From NCBI RefSeq assembly GCF_900188105.1, contig NZ_FZNP01000011.1:186001-250000 (forward strand): DNA of 64,000 bases, read 5' to 3'. This document shows positions 27,259 through 35,171 of the stretch, in pieces; the stretch's first letter is position 1; each line of letters starts with the position of its first letter. The notes beneath the pieces were generated by a model. That model was given only the letters and a program-made list of their open reading frames with translations, did no database searches and had not been told where the DNA came from. A program made the position numbers and the translations under genes. The DNA comes from Actinomadura mexicana. Lineage in GTDB: Bacteria; Actinomycetota; Actinomycetes; Streptosporangiales; Streptosporangiaceae.

Positions 27259-27888
27259 ATGCCTAGGCCGTCGCGCCGCGTCGACGTGCGCGCCACAGCC
27301 GCGCGCATCTTCCGCGAACACGGATACCTCGCCGCGACCATGGACCAGATCGCCGACGAGGTGGGGCTCAACAAGGGGACCCTGTACCACTACTACCCTT
27401 CCAAGAGCGCGATCCTGTACGAACTGCTGTCCGAGCAGGTCGACGCGACCCTGGACATGCTGGCGCGGGTGCCGCTGACGGGCAGCAGCACCGAGCGCAT
27501 GCGCTTCTTCGTCCGCGAGCAGGTGGCACATGTCGCTACCAGCGATGACGAACTGGTCGTGTTCTTCCAAGAGGTCCCGTGGATGGACCAACGGCTGTCC
27601 GCCGAGGACGCGCGGTCGATCCGGCAGCGGATCTACCGCTACGAGGAGTTCGTGAAGTCGCTCCTGGCCGAGGGGGTGCGCACCGACGAGTTCCGGCCGC
27701 TCGCGCCGTCGACGACCCTGTATTCGATCATCGGGATCCTCGCCTATGTGCCCAACTGGTATCGCCGTCCGGAGGACGGTACGGACGACCTGCTGGTCGA
27801 GGAGGTCACCGACTTCGTGATGGGCGGCATCTGCGCCGGACGGCCCGAGAAGCCGGCCATCGGCGCCCCCCGCGGCTCGGGGAACTGA
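27259..27888 (+). CDS. TetR/AcrR-family repressor, likely regulator of the catabolic cluster
   Basis: 209 residues from ATG 27259. Residues about 6-52 are a TetR helix-turn-helix: AARIFREHGYLAATMDQIA then DEVGLNKGTLYHYYPSKSA. The C-terminal ligand domain contains EQVAHVATSDDELVVFFQE and EEFVKSLLAEGVRTDEF. The overall form is like the KstR2/FadR-type TetR regulators that bind acyl-CoA intermediates. It is the only clear TetR gene in the window, and it opens the region in which a common palindrome recurs before operons. I infer that it binds CCAACC-N4-GGTTGG and releases it on binding a CoA thioester made by the pathway; neither is shown by sequence alone. Confidence 0.85.
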   Translation: MPRPSRRVDVRATAARIFREHGYLAATMDQIADEVGLNKGTLYHYYPSKSAILYELLSEQVDATLDMLARVPLTGSSTERMRFFVREQVAHVATSDDELVVFFQEVPWMDQRLSAEDARSIRQRIYRYEEFVKSLLAEGVRTDEFRPLAPSTTLYSIIGILAYVPNWYRRPEDGTDDLLVEEVTDFVMGGICAGRPEKPAIGAPRGSGN

Positions 27889-27948
27889 CGTCCGGTTCCG
27901 CGGCGGGGCACCTCGCTCATCGGCGGAGCATCTTCGTCTCCGGGATTG

Positions 27949-27964
27949 CAAACCGACTGGCTGG
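27949..27964. promoter_or_regulatory. TetR operator candidate before the SnoaL-like gene
   Basis: CAAACCGACTGGCTGG fits 10 of 12 fixed positions of the shared palindrome. TTAACT follows at 27968, fitting a -10. The gene it would control starts at 28060. Confidence 0.55.
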
Positions 27965-28059
27965 TTGGTTAACTTTGGGGAGCCGAGGGACCGTCACCGT
28001 CCCGACGGCCGCCCGCTCGGGACGACGAGCGCCGGAGCGAGAGTGAGGAGCCAGAGCCC

Positions 28060-28596
28060 ATGGACGCCGAGATCGAAGCGCTGCGCCGCGAAGTGCGGTG
28101 GCTACGCGATCACGAGGAGATCCGCCGGCTGCTCTACCGGTACGCCCGCGGGGTGGATCGGGCGGACCTCGACCTGATCAGGTCCGTGTACGCCCCCGGC
28201 GGGACGGACCGGCACGGTCCGTTCGACGGCCCGGGAGAGGAGTTCGCGCAGGTCGTCGTGAGCGGCGCCGAGAAGGCGTGGGATCACGTGGGCAACCACA
28301 ACATCACCAACACCGTGATCGAGCTCGACGGCGACCGGGCCCGTGCCGAGGTCTACTTCCTCGCCTTCCATCCGCACGCCGACAACGGGTCCCCCGAGTT
28401 GGGGGTCATCTCCGGGCGGTACCTCGACCACCTCGAACGGCGCGACGGCCGGTGGGGCATCGTGCGGCGGGTCGTCGTCTCGGACTGGACGCGCACCGAC
28501 CTGCCCGGGGCCGAATGGGAGCGCACCACCGAACGAGGCGGCTACATCGGCGGTCGCCGGGGGAGTACCGACGCGTCCTATGAGTTCTTCGGCTGA
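28060..28596 (+). CDS. SnoaL/NTF2-like protein
   Basis: 178 residues with GAGGAG about 9 nt before ATG. It opens with a coiled helix (EIEALRREVRWLRDHEEIRRL) and LYRYARGVDRADLDLIRSVY, the typical entry of SnoaL-like (NTF2 fold) proteins. A curved sheet follows (HNITNTVIELDGDRARAEVYF, GRYLDHLERRDGRWGIVRRVV). Catalytic relatives include dehydratases and ketosteroid-isomerase-type enzymes; the conserved DxxxxxxxYxP-like pocket residues D40/Y47 are present. Its stop overlaps the start of the thioesterase gene by 17 nt, so it is part of the operon. A dehydratase or isomerase step in the pathway is likely but not provable. Confidence 0.75.
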   Translation: MDAEIEALRREVRWLRDHEEIRRLLYRYARGVDRADLDLIRSVYAPGGTDRHGPFDGPGEEFAQVVVSGAEKAWDHVGNHNITNTVIELDGDRARAEVYFLAFHPHADNGSPELGVISGRYLDHLERRDGRWGIVRRVVVSDWTRTDLPGAEWERTTERGGYIGGRRGSTDASYEFFG

Positions 28597-29257
28597 GCAC
28601 GGCGGCGCCGCCTCCGGGCGCGCCGCCGCGGACGTCCCGGCCGGCGGGCCCGCGCTGAGCCCGCACTGGGCCGCGTGGAGCAGGGAGGCGGCCGAACGGG
28701 CCGCGGACGGCTGGCCCGCGATGATCGAGGAGCTGCGCGCGCTCCAGGACGCCGCCGCCGGAACCGTCCCCCCGGCGGACGCCGTGCGGGAGGCGAGCGC
28801 GCTGCTCGCACGGGTCCGAGAGCTGCTGGAACCGTACCGGGTCGCCGCGGCGGACCAGATCTTCGGCCGCCTGCTGGAACTGCCCGGACGCGGACAGACC
28901 CTCAGCCCGCCGCTGTGGATCACCCGCCATGCCGACGACGAGATCACCGCCACCACCTGGTTCGGGCCCTTCCACGAGGGCAGCCACGGCGCGGCGCATG
29001 GTGGCGCGGTCTCCCTGATGTTCGACGACGCGCTCGGCCGAGTCGCGGACCTGGGCGGAAGGCCGAGATCGCGCACCGCGAACCTGCACGTCGACTTCCG
29101 CAGCATCACCCCGCTGCGGCGCCGGTTGGCGGTCCGGGTGCGGATGACCGAGCAGGCGGGACGCAAGCGGTACCTGCAAGGCACGCTGCAAGACGGCCCG
29201 CGCCTGTGCGCGGAGGCCACCGGACTGTTCGTGGAGATGCGCCCGGGCCACCAGTGA
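28580..29257 (+). CDS. PaaI/hotdog-fold acyl-CoA thioesterase
   Basis: 225 residues from ATG 28580, overlapping the SnoaL-like gene. After a variable ~100-residue N-terminal extension comes a hotdog domain: HEGSHGAAHGGAVSLMFDDAL (helix with the HGG motif, about 133-153), RTANLHVDFRSITPLRRRL (about 170) and RKRYLQGTLQDGPRLCAEATGLFVEM. The HGG...D pattern and the LHVDFRSITPL strand are those of 4HBT/PaaI thioesterases that free CoA from dead-end thioesters. The N-terminal part (about 1-95) has no assigned domain and is longer than in plain PaaI proteins, as in THEM4-type relatives. Confidence 0.8.
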   Translation: MSSSAEHGGAASGRAAADVPAGGPALSPHWAAWSREAAERAADGWPAMIEELRALQDAAAGTVPPADAVREASALLARVRELLEPYRVAAADQIFGRLLELPGRGQTLSPPLWITRHADDEITATTWFGPFHEGSHGAAHGGAVSLMFDDALGRVADLGGRPRSRTANLHVDFRSITPLRRRLAVRVRMTEQAGRKRYLQGTLQDGPRLCAEATGLFVEMRPGHQ

Positions 29258-29302
29258 GCGACGCCCGCCGCGGGGCCGATGCCAGTCCCCCGAGGGGTGA
29301 GA

Positions 29303-29324
29303 CCCCACCCCCGGGGGAGTGGGG
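29303..29324. terminator. Hairpin between convergent genes
   Basis: CCCCAC-CCCC / GGGG-GAGTGGGG forms a GC-only near-perfect stem at the convergence of the thioesterase (+) and CaiB-type (-) genes. It can serve both directions. There is no U-tract, as is common in high-GC actinobacteria. Confidence 0.5.
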
Positions 29325-30419
29325 CTAGGACTGGTCGGTCGGCACCTCTTGGACGGGGACCGGGGCCGAGGGGGGCTCGGGGAGCCGGGTGGGTGTGCGG
29401 GAGAAGCGGGGCGCGGGAGCGGCCTGGGTGAGCCCATCGCGGGTGACGGTCGTGGCGCGCGCGGCGACGTGCGGATGGCCGGGTACCTCGGAGAAGGAGA
29501 GGACCGGCGTGACGCACGCGTCGGTGTCGGCGAAGGTCTTCGCCCAGTCGTCCCGCGTCCGGGTCGCGAACACCGCGGCGAGGGCGGCCTTGAGCTCCGG
29601 CCAGCGCTCCCGGTCGTCCTGCGCCGGGAGTTCGGTTTCCGCGAGGCCGAGCCCCTCCAGGAGCGCGGCGTAGAACTGCGGTTCGATCGCGCCGACGGCG
29701 ACATGGCGCCCGTCCGCGCAGGTGTAGGTGTCGTAGAACGGGGCGGCCCCGTCGAGCAGATTGACTTCGCGCTCATCGGCCCAGGCGTCCTGGGCGAGCA
29801 GGTTCCAGACCATCTGTGAGAGCAGGGCGGCCCCGTCGATCATCGCCGCGTCGACCACCTGCCCCTGCCCGGACCGCTGGGCCTCCCACACTCCGGCCAG
29901 GACGCCGATCACCAGGAGCATGGACCCGCCACCGAAGTCCCCGACGAGGTTGAGCGGGGGCACGGGACGTTCCCCGGCGCGCCCGATCGCGTGCAGCACA
30001 CCGGTCAGCGAGATGTAGTTGATGTCGTGGCCGGCGCGCTGCGCCAGCGGACCGTCCTGACCCCACCCCGTCATCCGCGCGTACACCAGCCGGGGGTTGC
30101 GGGCGTGGCACTGCTCCGGGCCGACCCCGAGGCGTTCGGTCACTCCAGGGCGATAGCCCTCGAGCAGGACGTCGGCCCATTCGGCCAGCCGCAGCACGTT
30201 CTCCCGATCAGAGGGGTCCTTGAGGTCGGCCGCGACGCGCCGGCGGCCGCGCAGCGTCGGATCCCGGTCCTCGGCTCCGATCTGGAAGCCGCTCGACGGC
30301 CGATCCACCCGGACGACGTCGGCTCCCAGATCGGCCAGGATCATCGCGGCGTGCGGCCCGGGACCGATGCCGGCGAGCTCCACGACCTTGAGTCCGCTGA
30401 GGGGTCCTTCTCGATGCAC
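29325..30419 (-). CDS. CaiB/BaiF-family CoA-transferase or alpha-methylacyl-CoA racemase
   Basis: 364 residues from GTG 30419, with AGGAGG 7 nt upstream. It begins [33 protein letters not shown], the family III CoA-transferase/racemase opening. [28 protein letters not shown] holds the racemase catalytic His, and [19 protein letters not shown] the catalytic Asp, both as in alpha-methylacyl-CoA racemase. I therefore favour racemase over transferase. Such an enzyme would fix the stereochemistry at a 2-methyl branch so that acyl-CoA dehydrogenases can act, as in sterol side-chain and branched-chain breakdown. It is followed by a separate three-gene minus-strand block upstream. Confidence 0.82.
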   Translation of the reverse strand: MHREGPLSGLKVVELAGIGPGPHAAMILADLGADVVRVDRPSSGFQIGAEDRDPTLRGRRRVAADLKDPSDRENVLRLAEWADVLLEGYRPGVTERLGVGPEQCHARNPRLVYARMTGWGQDGPLAQRAGHDINYISLTGVLHAIGRAGERPVPPLNLVGDFGGGSMLLVIGVLAGVWEAQRSGQGQVVDAAMIDGAALLSQMVWNLLAQDAWADEREVNLLDGAAPFYDTYTCADGRHVAVGAIEPQFYAALLEGLGLAETELPAQDDRERWPELKAALAAVFATRTRDDWAKTFADTDACVTPVLSFSEVPGHPHVAARATTVTRDGLTQAAPAPRFSRTPTRLPEPPSAPVPVQEVPTDQS

Positions 30420-30485
30420 CTTGGCCTCCTGGCCATCTGTGAGTTGGTGGGAGAGCGGTCCGGCACGGACCTGGGGGCGGAGCGG

Positions 30486-31541
30486 TCAGGTCTGGTCGAA
30501 GTGCGATCGGGCCAGGTCGGTCCAGTGGTCGGTGGTCGAGGCGAACCGGCGCGGATCCTCCCCGTCGTCCATCGCGCCGGAACCGAACCGCATCGCCGTG
30601 CGCAGGCACAGGCACGCCAGCCGCCAGGCGGCCAGTGAGCGGTACAGGTTCAGGTGGCCGAGGTCGGCCTGTGACGTCCGGGCGTAGACCGCGATCGCCT
30701 CCTCCTCGGTGACGGAACCGGGCGCCGCGGTCGGCACCGTCACACCGAGCATCGCGCCGGGCGGCGGGTTCCAGTAGTTCAGGAGCATCCCGAGGTCCGC
30801 CAGCGGCTCACCGAGCGTGACCAGCTCCCAGTCCAGGACGGCCCGGACGGAGCCGTCCGCGCCGATGATCGCGTTGCCCAGCCGGTAGTCACCGTGGACG
30901 ATCCGGCCGCCCGCGTCCCGCGGCAGCCGGTCCGCGAGCTCGGCCCCCAGCCGGTCGAGGCGTGCGGTGCGGCCGCCGTCGAGTGGGGAGTCCAGTGCCT
31001 CCAGATCGGCGAGGACCGCACGGAAACGGCGCAGCTGCCTGCCGTTGTAGTCGGCGCGCGGGCCGAGGTCCCCCAGCCCGACCGCGTCCGGATTCACCGC
31101 GTGGAGCTCGGCGAGCACCGAGACGATCTCGATGGACGCGCGCCGCAGGCCGGCGGCGGTGAGCACCCGCCGCGCCTGCTCGGCGCGGTCGAGCACGAAG
31201 CCTTCGACGAAGTCGGTGACGTGGCAGGGCACACCGAGGGGGTCTGCCGCGCCGCCGGTCATCCGGACACGGGGCACGGGCACGACGGTGTCCCGCAGAG
31301 CCGCCATGGCGCGGGCCTCGCGCGCGGCGTCGTGGGCGCGGCCGCCGGAGTGACCGGCGGGGGCGTGGCGGAGTGCCCACGCGTGCCCGGCCCGGTCGGT
31401 CATGCGGTAGGTGAGCATGCTGTAGCCGCCGGTGATCCTGTCGAAGGCGAACGGAGGGTCCGCCTCGGGCAGGCCGGCGCGGAGCCAGTCCGCGACGTCT
31501 CGGGGGACGTGGTCGGCCAGCGGGGGAGGGGGCGCCGTCAT
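30486..31541 (-). CDS. Phosphotransferase family protein (APH/choline-kinase fold)
   Basis: 351 residues; ATG 31541 overlaps the stop of the upstream gene by 4 nt. The kinase-like fold shows FDRITGGYSMLTYRM (glycine loop), ALRHAP in the ATP-Lys region, catalytic loop GGRIVHGDYRLGNAIIG (about 215-230) and metal motif AVLDWELVTLGEPLADLG. Actinobacterial and human ACAD10/11 homologues pair such a domain with acyl-CoA dehydrogenases and phosphorylate hydroxy-acyl-CoAs, allowing elimination to an enoyl-CoA. Presence in this cluster supports a hydroxyacyl-CoA kinase role. The exact substrate is unknown. Confidence 0.78.
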   Translation of the reverse strand: MTAPPPPLADHVPRDVADWLRAGLPEADPPFAFDRITGGYSMLTYRMTDRAGHAWALRHAPAGHSGGRAHDAAREARAMAALRDTVVPVPRVRMTGGAADPLGVPCHVTDFVEGFVLDRAEQARRVLTAAGLRRASIEIVSVLAELHAVNPDAVGLGDLGPRADYNGRQLRRFRAVLADLEALDSPLDGGRTARLDRLGAELADRLPRDAGGRIVHGDYRLGNAIIGADGSVRAVLDWELVTLGEPLADLGMLLNYWNPPPGAMLGVTVPTAAPGSVTEEEAIAVYARTSQADLGHLNLYRSLAAWRLACLCLRTAMRFGSGAMDDGEDPRRFASTTDHWTDLARSHFDQT

Positions 31542-32566
31542 GCGGGCTCGGTGGTCTGCCGCATGCCGAGCGGGAGCCCATCGACCAGCTGGTCGAGGAT
31601 CTCGACGACGCCGAGTCCGGTCCGCCCGTCGTCGGTCCTGAACTCGTACACCGAGTAGCCGATCCGCGTGTCCAGCGCCGCTCCGTCATCGTCCCGGCGG
31701 TGGTGGCGCAGGGGAAAGAAGCGGTGGGGCGTCGCGGCCGTCGCGGTCAGGGTCAACGGGCCGTCCGGGGTCGAGAGCACGATCACGACCTCTTCGCCGA
31801 AGCCGTCCCCGGTCCAGCGGACGCGGACGTCCTCGAGCCCGGCTTCGGTGAGCGCGCCGCCCTTGACGAGGGCGGCCTCCCTGATCGTCTCACCGGTGCG
31901 GCGCGCCACGAAGAGCCCCATGACCTGCGTCCCGTCGTCCAGGTTCGCGATGGCCCAGCGGTACCAGCACGGTCCGGCCCAGTCGCGAGGCCCCCACGAG
32001 TGGTCGCGCAGTCCGCGCCCGTTGACCTCGATGCCGCGACCGTCCACGGTGATGGTCCCCCGCACCGCGATGAACTGCTCGAAGTGCCCGAGCGCCATCG
32101 ACTCCTCGACGTAGTTGGCCGGGTCGTCCCCGTTCGTGCCGAACGCCGGGCCCTGGCCGCGGACGTCGAGTTCGATTCGCACGGTGCGGCGCGGCGCCTC
32201 GCGGAACGCCGACGAGGGGGTGGTGAGCACGCGCGGGTCGGCGAACGACGCGAGCCGTCCGTCGAAGGTCAGTCGCTGCCGCCGGAGCGGCTCGACGATC
32301 TCGAAGGTGAGGTCGCCGGCCGTGAGCCCGCCGGGTGCGGCCGCGGAGAGGCGCCGGTAGTCGAAGAGCGCCTCGCCGGGCAGGAACAGCATCACTCCCG
32401 CCTGGGCCGCCAGCCGGTTCTCCTGGATGGCGACGCGCAGCCAGCCGACCGCACCGCTCTCCGGACAGGCGAAGTTGTAGTAGGTGCTTTCGTTGTACGC
32501 CGGATCGTCGTCGGCGCGGTGCCGGTACTCGTGGTGCGGTTCGATCTGCTCGGCGAACATCGACAC
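31538..32566 (-). CDS. CrtC/DUF7064-like beta-barrel protein of unknown function
   Basis: 342 residues from GTG 32566, with AGGAGG 6 nt upstream and an operator directly behind. The sequence is beta-rich with no signal peptide. It carries YYNFACPESGAVGWLRVAI near the start, then a RDHSWGPRDWAGPCWYRWAIAN motif in the middle of the chain (split here: RDHSWGPRDW, then CWYRWA) of the type found in hydroxyneurosporene-synthase-like (CrtC) and tocopherol-cyclase-like barrels. Such proteins hydrate or bind apolar polyprenyl or steroid-like molecules. A second protein of perhaps the same broad type lies at 59879-60808 under the same operator type. I cannot assign a reaction. Confidence 0.65.
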   Translation of the reverse strand: MSMFAEQIEPHHEYRHRADDDPAYNESTYYNFACPESGAVGWLRVAIQENRLAAQAGVMLFLPGEALFDYRRLSAAAPGGLTAGDLTFEIVEPLRRQRLTFDGRLASFADPRVLTTPSSAFREAPRRTVRIELDVRGQGPAFGTNGDDPANYVEESMALGHFEQFIAVRGTITVDGRGIEVNGRGLRDHSWGPRDWAGPCWYRWAIANLDDGTQVMGLFVARRTGETIREAALVKGGALTEAGLEDVRVRWTGDGFGEEVVIVLSTPDGPLTLTATAATPHRFFPLRHHRRDDDGAALDTRIGYSVYEFRTDDGRTGLGVVEILDQLVDGLPLGMRQTTEPA

Positions 32567-32577
32567 GGCAGGCCTCC

Positions 32578-32593
32578 TAAACCAACTGCTTGG
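32578..32593. promoter_or_regulatory. TetR operator candidate before the CrtC-like gene
   Basis: TAAACCAACTGCTTGG fits 9 of 12 fixed positions and continues as TTGAT, giving an outer AACCAA/TTGGTT repeat. It lies between a TTAGGT -10 candidate and the AGGAGG ribosome site of the minus-strand unit 32566-29325. Confidence 0.5.
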
Positions 32594-32760
32594 TTGATGA
32601 CCTAAGAAGGGTGGGCGACGGTCGAGGCCATCAGCGGCGGCGGCCACGGGCTCGCCGACTTCGCCGCCTCACTGGACCGCTGCGGCGTGCCGGCGGAACT
32701 GGTCGAGCGTCACCTGAGCGCCCGAGGTGATCCGTCCCTGTACGACCCGGGGGATATGAC

Positions 32761-32792
32761 GAGCGGGGCACCTCCGAAGGGATGCTCCGCTC
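32761..32792 (-). terminator. Terminator of the substrate-binding-protein gene
   Basis: GAGCGGGGCA (32761-32770) pairs with TGCTCCGCTC (32783-32792) with a single G-U pair and a 12-nt loop. It lies 18 bp after the stop codon at 32810 on the minus strand. The rest of 32567-32809 shows no supportable gene. Confidence 0.55.
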
Positions 32793-32809
32793 GCCGGGGT
32801 GCCGCGGGC

Positions 32810-34012
32810 TCAGCCGGGCGGGACCACCATGCCGTTCTTGACCGGGCTGTACGGCACGAAGACGAAGTCCTTGGGCGTCACGTCGGGGAAGTGGTTCTCG
32901 CTGGAGAAGCCGACCGGCATGACGTAGTTCGGCATGTCCTCGGGCTTGGCGTTCTCCACCGCCTTGGCCATCTGCTTGGGGTCGAAGCCTCCCGCCAGGT
33001 CGGCGGCGTACGCGGCGAGCAACACGTCGTTGTACGCGACGAGGTAGGTGTTGATCGGGAACGGCAGCTTGCCGCCCCCCTCCTTGAGCACCGCTTGGTA
33101 GAAGGTCTTGAACGCCTTCGACTCCGTCTGCGGCGTGCCCTTCACGTTCGCGGCCAGCTGCTGGAACTCGATGCCCTCGAACGCCGACGGGTCGGCGATG
33201 TCGGCCAGGTTGTTGGCCGAGAAGGTCTGGGCCGAGTACGTCGGGAGGGTGAGGCCGAGCTTGGTCCGCGCCGAGACCACCGCGGCGGCGCCCGGGAAGT
33301 AACCGGCGAAGACGAGCGCGTCCGGCTTGCCGGCCAAGGCCTGCTGCAGTTGCGCCGTGGCGTCCACCGCGCTCGGCGGGACGCTCACGAAGGTGGCCTT
33401 GATGCCGGCGTCCTCGAAGGCCGACTTCGCCACCGCCTCGAACGCCTGGCCCGAGGAGTCGTCGGAGTCGACCACGCCGACGCTGGCGTGGCCCTTCTCC
33501 TTGAGCTTCTCCACGAGGCTCTCGGTGTAGTCGGGGATCGTGTGCGCGTTGCCGAACACGAGCGGGTACTTCTTCGGATCGTTGAAGGTGTTCGCCGTGA
33601 AGTGCTGGGACACGAACACGCCGGTGTTGGAGAGGATCGGGATGCCCGCGGGGATCTCGGCTGCGCTGCCGGGAAGGACCGCGTGGGGCTTCCCGCCGCT
33701 CAGCCGCTCCTGGAGCTTGGCGGCCAGCTGGTCCGGGCTGCCGGCATCGTCGGTGATGTTGACTTCGAGGTCCTTGCCGAGCACGCCGCCGTTGGCGTTG
33801 ACGACCGCCACGGCGGCCTTGTTGCCGACGGACATGGCCTGGCCCACGGGCGCCACGGGGCCGCTCAGCGCCTGGAAGATCTCGATCTTCATCGGGCCCG
33901 CCGACCTTGATGACGCGCCGCCGTCACCGCCCTCGCCGGAGCTCCCGCACCCGGAGGCGGCGAGCGTCGCGACGGCGGCGGCCGCCGCCAGTCGAGTCCA
34001 GTTCGACCTCAT
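32810..34012 (-). CDS. Branched-chain-amino-acid-type ABC transporter substrate-binding lipoprotein
   Basis: 400 residues from ATG 34012 with AAGGGG upstream. The N-terminal signal peptide ends in the lipobox LAASGC (Cys about 22), so the protein is anchored outside the membrane. The mature part is a Leu/Ile/Val-binding type I periplasmic fold: FQALSGPVAPVGQAMSVGNKAAV, then VVNANGGVLGKDLEV and ITDDAGSPDQLAAKLQERL. In catabolic clusters such receptors bind aromatic, steroid or other carboxylates rather than amino acids. The permease and ATPase genes lie divergently at 34305-37779. The 292 bp between holds an AT-rich palindrome. Confidence 0.88.
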   Translation of the reverse strand: MRSNWTRLAAAAAVATLAASGCGSSGEGGDGGASSRSAGPMKIEIFQALSGPVAPVGQAMSVGNKAAVAVVNANGGVLGKDLEVNITDDAGSPDQLAAKLQERLSGGKPHAVLPGSAAEIPAGIPILSNTGVFVSQHFTANTFNDPKKYPLVFGNAHTIPDYTESLVEKLKEKGHASVGVVDSDDSSGQAFEAVAKSAFEDAGIKATFVSVPPSAVDATAQLQQALAGKPDALVFAGYFPGAAAVVSARTKLGLTLPTYSAQTFSANNLADIADPSAFEGIEFQQLAANVKGTPQTESKAFKTFYQAVLKEGGGKLPFPINTYLVAYNDVLLAAYAADLAGGFDPKQMAKAVENAKPEDMPNYVMPVGFSSENHFPDVTPKDFVFVPYSPVKNGMVVPPG

Positions 34013-34041
34013 GGGCCAACCCCTTCTGATTCATACAAATG

Positions 34042-34061
34042 ATCATATACCTCTATATGAT
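34042..34061. promoter_or_regulatory. AT-rich perfect palindrome between divergent liv-type genes
   Basis: ATCATATA-CCTC-TATATGAT: 8-bp perfect arms with a 4-bp spacer in an otherwise GC-rich region, 30 bp before the substrate-binding-protein start. The word CTATATGATT recurs at the promoter of the acyl-CoA dehydrogenase operon (38056-38065). This differs from the CCAACC palindrome, so a second regulator is likely. Confidence 0.5.
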
Positions 34062-34304
34062 TCGGTGTGACCGTAGCCACATCGCGGAAGCCGAGTCAAG
34101 GTCTGCAGCCCTGTGAGCAGCTGCGGACGGTGTCCCCGCCAGGGCCGGCGCCGCGCGGCCGGCGCCCGGCTCCCCCGCAGGGGAGGGGGCCGTCCGCCGG
34201 CATCAAGTTAATGATTTAGTTGATTTAGATGTGATGTGCGGCATATGGTGCCGCCACCAGCGCGGTCCGGGCGACCGCGGAACCGTCGTACGGCAGGGGC
34301 ACTC

Positions 34305-35171
34305 ATGACGATCGTGTGGGCGGGGCTGTCGTTGGGCGCGGTCTACGCGCTCATCGCCATCGGCTACAACATCACGATGACGTTCGGGGGCGTCTTCAAC
34401 CTCGCCCACGGCGCCTTCGTGGTCCTCAGCGCCTTCTTCTCGTGGTTCATCATCGTCGACCAGGGCTGGCCGTGGTGGACTGCGGCGCTCCTCGGGTTGG
34501 CGGGCGGCGCCCTCCTGGCGGGGATCGAGGAACTGGTCGCGGTGCGCCCGGTGCTCCGGCGGGAGAACGGGCACGCGCTGCTCGTCACGACGGTGGGCGC
34601 TTTCGTGGTGATCGAAGGGATCCTGATGGCGACCTGGGGCGAGGAGCCCAAGTCGATCCCGTTCTTCGGAGGTCAGGAGGCGCTGACCCTGCTCGGCGGC
34701 CGGGTCGCACGGGTGGACCTCTGGCTGATCGCCGTCGCGGTGGCGGCCGGAGTCGGGCTGCACCTGTTCTCCCGCCGCAGCCTCTGGGGGCTGGCCGCGC
34801 GCGGCGCGACCACCGACCCCGAAGCCGCCAAGCTGCGCGGCATCGACGTCGCCGCGTTGCGCACCGGCTCCTTCGGCCTCGCCGGGGCGCTCGCGGGGCT
34901 GCTCGGCCCGCTCATGACGCCGAAGACGGGCGCCAGCGTGAGCATCGCGATCACCCTTACGGTGTTCGGCTTCGTGGCGCTCGCCGTGGGCGGCTTCGGC
35001 AACTTCCTCGGCTCGATCGTCGGCGGTCTCGTCATCGGGCTGGTGCAGAGCTACAGCAGCCGGTATCTCGGGGTGGAGTACCCGCCGCTGCTCCTGTTCG
35101 CGCTCCTGCTCGCCGTGCTCGTCGTGCGGCCCACGGGCCTGTTCGGCCAGCGCGGCCTGAGGGCGGTGTGA
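34305..35171 (+). CDS. LivH-type ABC transporter permease
   Basis: 288 residues from ATG 34305 (GCAGGGG upstream). It has about eight hydrophobic helices and the LivH-family hallmarks GLSLGAVYALIAIGYNITM at the start, FNLAHGAFVVLSAF and the EAA-like loop AKLRGIDVAALRTGSFGLAGALAGLLGPL. It forms the membrane channel with the LivM half of the next gene, which it overlaps by 4 nt. An AT-rich promoter region (34204-34235) precedes it. Confidence 0.88.
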   Translation: MTIVWAGLSLGAVYALIAIGYNITMTFGGVFNLAHGAFVVLSAFFSWFIIVDQGWPWWTAALLGLAGGALLAGIEELVAVRPVLRRENGHALLVTTVGAFVVIEGILMATWGEEPKSIPFFGGQEALTLLGGRVARVDLWLIAVAVAAGVGLHLFSRRSLWGLAARGATTDPEAAKLRGIDVAALRTGSFGLAGALAGLLGPLMTPKTGASVSIAITLTVFGFVALAVGGFGNFLGSIVGGLVIGLVQSYSSRYLGVEYPPLLLFALLLAVLVVRPTGLFGQRGLRAV